Origin: Coriobacteriia bacterium
GTDB taxonomy: Bacteria; Actinomycetota; Coriobacteriia; Coriobacteriales; UBA8131
NCBI GenBank assembly: GCA_009781535.1
Contig: WQXX01000041.1
Span: 1 to 8,620, forward strand
Reading direction: 5' to 3'
DNA: 8,620 nt
Shown here: piece after piece, positions 6,744 to 8,620 of the stretch
Position numbering within the stretch: position 1 is the stretch's first letter
How the letters are laid out: every line of letters starts with the position of its first letter
Translations under genes and position numbers: made by a program
Notes under the pieces: model-generated
The model's database searches: none
What the model was told of the DNA's origin: nothing
What the model saw: the letters and a program-made list of their open reading frames with translations, nothing else

Positions 6744-7685
6744 CTATAACTCAAGGAATCGTTGGAGGGCGCAAAAGTTTTTGCGCCCTTCTTCATAACC
6801 GATTTCGTAAAGCTCGGTAAGCATCTGCGGGTTATGCTCCATATTCGCGACGCGCACCGGCATCGGTGGACGGATCATGAAGACTTCGCCTGTTTCCTGC
6901 ATGGAAGTAATCAGGCGGTATTTATCATTATATTTGAGGTGGCGATTTTCCAGTCGATCGATGAAATGTGGGTAACGTTTGTAGCGTAAACGCATGAGCC
7001 ACAGCGATTTGTCGGGTCCTTTTACATAGCTGGCATCCTGGGTGAGAATAACGATCTGCTTTTCGACTCCGGTTTTCTTTGCGTACTCGATCGGTACGCT
7101 GTTGCACATTCCTCCGTCAAGAAGATGGACGCCATCGACATGAACAGTTCGAGCAATCAGGGGCAAGGAGATGGATGCCTGGAGGTATGCGGCGTCGATG
7201 ATTGGGTCGTTGACGGGCGTATAGACAATCTCGCCGGTTTCGATATTGCAGGTTGTGATGACGAGATCAAGGGGAGACGCATGGTATGACTCAAAATCAA
7301 ATGGATCCAGCTTATTTGGGATCTTATTGAACGAATAGCGGGGGCTGAAGGCATTGCCGGTCAGGATCAGCGATCGCTTGGAGAAGTAATGCCAGTTGTC
7401 ACAATACTTGGTATTGATAAAACAGCTTCGCCCGCGCGAACCAGCTACGTAGTTGACGCCCACAAGTGCTCCTGCTGAGACGCCGATGGCATGTCGGGGA
7501 AGCAGCTTCTCATCCATGAGATAGTCAAGTATGCCAGCTGTGAACAGACTGCGGAATGAGCCGCCTTCAAGGATCAGATTTGCTTCAGCGATAGTAGCGC
7601 TCTGCCAAGCCGGCTGATAGCCTGGACTTGTGTATGGTAGATATCGCATGTTTCCTGCCCCGTGATCAGGGCTTAGTGTTTCCAT
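6744..7685 (-). CDS. Patatin-like phospholipase (YjjU-type)
   Basis: A 313-residue serine hydrolase of the patatin fold, probably hydrolysing acyl esters of phospholipids. The nucleophile elbow is GVSAG with S70 (68-72). The catalytic aspartate is D190 in LLDGG (188-192). The oxyanion-hole segment near the start is LILEGGSFRSLFTAG (37-51); the usual GGGxRG reads GGSFRS here, so two glycines are replaced by serine. The tail after about 215 (LWLMRLRYKRYP..., MIRPPMPVRVANMEHN, ELYEIGYEEGR) fits the C-terminal extension found in YjjU-type bacterial patatins. No signal peptide or membrane segment is seen, so it is likely cytoplasmic or loosely membrane-associated. The ATG at 7685 has only a weak ribosome site; the ATG at 7649, with AGGA three bases upstream, is a possible alternative, since the first 12 residues are not conserved-looking. 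The end is 27 bases from the convergent ligase. Confidence 0.9.
   Translation of the reverse strand: METLSPDHGAGNMRYLPYTSPGYQPAWQSATIAEANLILEGGSFRSLFTAGILDYLMDEKLLPRHAIGVSAGALVGVNYVAGSRGRSCFINTKYCDNWHYFSKRSLILTGNAFSPRYSFNKIPNKLDPFDFESYHASPLDLVITTCNIETGEIVYTPVNDPIIDAAYLQASISLPLIARTVHVDGVHLLDGGMCNSVPIEYAKKTGVEKQIVILTQDASYVKGPDKSLWLMRLRYKRYPHFIDRLENRHLKYNDKYRLITSMQETGEVFMIRPPMPVRVANMEHNPQMLTELYEIGYEEGRKNFCALQRFLEL
6766..6789 (+). terminator. Intrinsic terminator of the CoA ligase, inside the convergent gene
   Basis: AGGGCGCAAAA pairs with TTTTGCGCCCT around a two-base gap (in practice a four-base loop), followed by TTCTTC. It starts 48 bases after the ligase stop and lies wholly within the last codons of the patatin gene on the other strand. 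On the minus strand no T-tract follows, so it should act mainly for plus-strand transcripts. Confidence 0.6.
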
Positions 7686-7778
7686 ATCTGAGCATCACCC
7701 AAACTCGCGCTGCTTGCGCTTGTCGACCATGACTCGGGTCGTTATGCGCAATTCAAGTCCATAACCGTAATACATGAT

Positions 7779-7806
7779 ATTCTATCCGAATCCCGCCCTT
7801 TGAAAA
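7779..7806 (-). promoter_or_regulatory. Possible promoter of the patatin gene; divergent -35 overlaps it
   Basis: On the minus strand, TTTTCA (7806-7801) and TAGAAT (7784-7779) are 16 bases apart, 4/6 and 5/6 to consensus, with an expected start near 7772 and a leader of about 87 bases. On the plus strand TTGAAA at 7800-7805 could be a -35 for nfu, but its downstream -10 (TCATAC at 7822) is poor. If both are used they would share the same bases. Confidence 0.4.
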
Positions 7807-7917
7807 GACGTGGGTACGGTATCATACGTCAAGGCACATACAAAATCCGGTATTAACACCGAATTCTGGGTATGGTTGCCAAGAAGAGTTAAAACGTAAG
7901 TGGAATAGAGGTGCTCT

Positions 7918-8151
7918 ATGATAGACAAAGCTAAGGTTGAGGAAGCACTCGATCAAATCCGTCCGTTTTTACAGGCCGATGGAGGCGACGTTGTGCTGGT
8001 TGACGTATCAGATGACGGTGTGGTCTCGGTCGAGTTGCAGGGCGCATGCAAGGGTTGTCCCATGAGCCAGCTGACTCTAGCGAATAGTGTCGAGCGGGTG
8101 CTGAAAGAACAGGTTCCGGAGGTTTCCAAGGTCATCCCTGCATCGCTGTAA
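7918..8151 (+). CDS. Short Nfu/NifU C-terminal-domain iron-sulfur protein
   Basis: A 77-residue protein that is a single Nfu domain, the part of NifU that carries and delivers a [4Fe-4S] cluster. The N-terminal signature ALDQIRPFLQADGGDVVLVDV (10-30) and the cluster-binding CxxC in GACKGCPMSQLTL (C44 and C47) are both intact, followed by the closing helix ANSVERVLKEQVPEV. The length is normal for stand-alone Nfu proteins of Gram-positive and other anaerobic bacteria. The ATG has AGAGGTG five bases upstream. It likely works in the cytoplasm as a scaffold or carrier for Fe-S enzymes. It is followed after 36 bases by the mini-ORF chain and the Cys-rich gene on the same strand, probably one transcript, which suggests the Cys-rich protein may be related to Fe-S or metal handling (inference). 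Confidence 0.95.
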   Translation: MIDKAKVEEALDQIRPFLQADGGDVVLVDVSDDGVVSVELQGACKGCPMSQLTLANSVERVLKEQVPEVSKVIPASL

Positions 8152-8187
8152 ACTGTTGGAGCGATAGGAGCGAAAGGCGCTGTCTTT

Positions 8188-8247
8188 ATGAATGTGTGTT
8201 GGGCGGAGCGCTTGGAGCGCTTGGAGCGCTTGGAGCAGGTTTTATGA
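8188..8247 (+). CDS. Mini-ORF 1 of a coupled chain (19 codons)
   Basis: Reads MNVCWAERLERLERLEQVL. The first eight codons match the start of the Cys-rich gene at 8356, apart from N2 for S2 and two silent changes (GCG/GCT, GAG/GAA). AAAGG lies ten bases before the ATG. Its TGA overlaps the next ATG as ATGA. It may be a leader peptide or just a by-product of duplication; translation is unproven. Confidence 0.4.
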   Translation: MNVCWAERLERLERLEQVL

Positions 8248-8294
8248 GCGTGTGTTGGGCTGAACGTTTGGAGCGCTTGGAGCAGGTTTTATGA
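8244..8294 (+). CDS. Mini-ORF 2 of a coupled chain (16 codons)
   Basis: Reads MSVCWAERLERLEQVL. The N-terminal eight residues are identical to those of the Cys-rich protein, with one silent change (CGT/CGC). The GGAGCAGG inside mini-ORF 1 (GGAG eight bases before the ATG) can serve as ribosome site, and the start overlaps the previous stop by ATGA. It ends in the same way on mini-ORF 3. Confidence 0.4.
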   Translation: MSVCWAERLERLEQVL

Positions 8295-8359
8295 GCGCGT
8301 GTTGGGCTGAACGCTTGGAGCGCTTGGAGCGCTTGGAGCGCTTGGAGCCGGTTTTATGA
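8291..8359 (+). CDS. Mini-ORF 3 of a coupled chain (22 codons)
   Basis: Begins MSACWAER, followed by three LER triplets and LEPVL. It differs from the other copies by V3 to A. The GGAGCAGG at the end of mini-ORF 2 is its ribosome site. Its stop overlaps the ATG of the 81-residue gene as ATGA, so a ribosome finishing it could restart on the full gene. Confidence 0.4.
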   Translation: MSACWAERLERLERLERLEPVL

Positions 8360-8601
8360 GCGTGTGTTGGGCTGAACGCGGTTGCGACGAAGAGCTGGCG
8401 TCGCGTTGCCCTCATGCCATCTCCAGCACTGATGGCCTGTGTGTTGCCAACTGCTTTTACACGGTTTGCCATAAGTCTCAACACAAGATAGCTACTGCGT
8501 TTGACTTGTTGCTGGACGAGACTGTTGACCGAAGCGCTGCCATCAAAGAATCCTGCACGTTCTGCGAGTTCTTCCTGAAGAACGCTCCGCGAATTATGTA
8601 G
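8356..8601 (+). CDS. Small cysteine-rich protein, probable metal or Fe-S binding
   Basis: An 81-residue protein with eight cysteines (C4, C10, C18, C29, C33, C38, C67, C70). The pattern CWAERGC ... RCPH ... LCVANCFYTVC, then a helical stretch (45-63) and CTFC near the end, recalls small Cys-rich proteins with a CW and a CP motif that are suspected to bind Fe-S clusters or metals; I do not recognise the exact family. No signal peptide or membrane segment. The ATG at 8356 is supported by GGAG eight bases upstream and by the repetition of the same start in three upstream copies. Its start overlaps the stop of mini-ORF 3 and it lies downstream of nfu, probably in the same transcript. The last 39 bases of the gene begin to be repeated after its TAG stop. 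Confidence 0.75.
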   Translation: MSVCWAERGCDEELASRCPHAISSTDGLCVANCFYTVCHKSQHKIATAFDLLLDETVDRSAAIKESCTFCEFFLKNAPRIM

Positions 8602-8620
8602 TATGAGTTCTTCCTGAGAA
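8563..8620 (+). repeat. 39-bp tandem repeat across the stop of the Cys-rich gene (second copy cut by window end)
   Basis: GAGTTCTTCCTGA occurs at 8566 and again at 8605, exactly 39 bases (13 codons) apart, with the TAG stop at 8599-8601 in the first unit. After the stop the frame reads Y-EFFLR, echoing C-EFFLK before it. The window ends inside the second copy, so copy number is unknown. Confidence 0.6.

Larger units (their letters stand above)
8156..8382 (+). repeat. Nested tandem repeat: 9-bp units inside 47-65-bp units
   Basis: The large unit begins with TTTATGAGCGTGTGTTGGG (four copies, with ATGs at 8188, 8244, 8291 and 8356; spacings 56, 47 and 65). Between copies lie runs of the 9-bp unit TTGGAGCGC: two full copies, one copy and three copies respectively, each run closed by TTGGAGCAG or TTGGAGCCG. 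Unit spacing differs only by multiples of nine, because of the 9-bp count. Degenerate 9-bp copies (TTGGAGCGA, TAGGAGCGA) precede the first ATG, right after the nfu stop. AGCGCT within the unit is palindromic, so alternative hairpins are possible. Confidence 0.9.

Noticed and set aside
8156..8382. CRISPR array
   Set aside because: The units are directly adjacent, code in frame and lack unique spacers, so this is a tandem repeat.
8242..8484. Minus-strand open frame with Ser-Lys-Arg repeats
   Set aside because: It is the reverse reading of the 9-bp repeat and the Cys-rich gene, with no ribosome site or family match.

Overview
The window looks like a chromosomal piece of a moderate-GC (about 50%) anaerobic bacterium. 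Two molybdopterin molybdotransferase genes in a row (one fused to a periplasmic-binding-protein-like domain), a stand-alone acyl-CoA ligase, a YjjU-type patatin and a short Nfu protein, plus GTG and TTG starts and strong AGGAGG-type ribosome sites, would fit an anaerobic actinobacterium of the Coriobacteriia/Eggerthellaceae type. That placement is inference; an anaerobic Firmicute is not excluded. No mobile element, CRISPR array, tRNA or rRNA was seen.

Layout. 2-631 (+) is the 3' part of an unrecognised gene whose start lies outside the window; it meets a SAM-dependent methyltransferase gene (702-1397, -) tail to tail over a perfect 15-bp hairpin at 657-689. The methyltransferase is divergent from a molybdenum-cofactor pair: moeA (1569-2789, +) and a moeA-PBP fusion (2957-4861, +). 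Next come a class I adenylate-forming acyl-CoA ligase (5083-6717, +), a convergent patatin-like phospholipase (6744-7685, -), a divergent 77-residue Nfu-type iron-sulfur protein (7918-8151, +) and an 81-residue cysteine-rich protein (8356-8601, +).

How the genes fit together. The two MoeA proteins should both act at the metal-insertion step of molybdopterin maturation, possibly for different metals or enzymes. Nfu handles Fe-S clusters, and the downstream Cys-rich protein, with eight Cys in 81 residues, may bind a metal or cluster. The ligase, patatin and methyltransferase have recognisable folds but no substrate that can be read from the sequence.

The unusual part is between and around the genes. 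Short tandem repeats sit at gene ends: a 27-bp unit x3 at the moeA stop, in frame with the gene; a 29-bp unit x3 that copies the last codons and stop of the moeA fusion; a 39-bp unit that repeats the 3' end of the Cys-rich gene. Between nfu and the Cys-rich gene, the first eight codons of the latter occur four times. The first three copies form tiny ORFs (8188-8247, 8244-8294, 8291-8359), each with Leu-Glu-Arg repeats, and each stop overlaps the next start as ATGA. The last copy opens into the full gene. This chain of apparently coupled mini-ORFs is the best candidate for something undescribed here.
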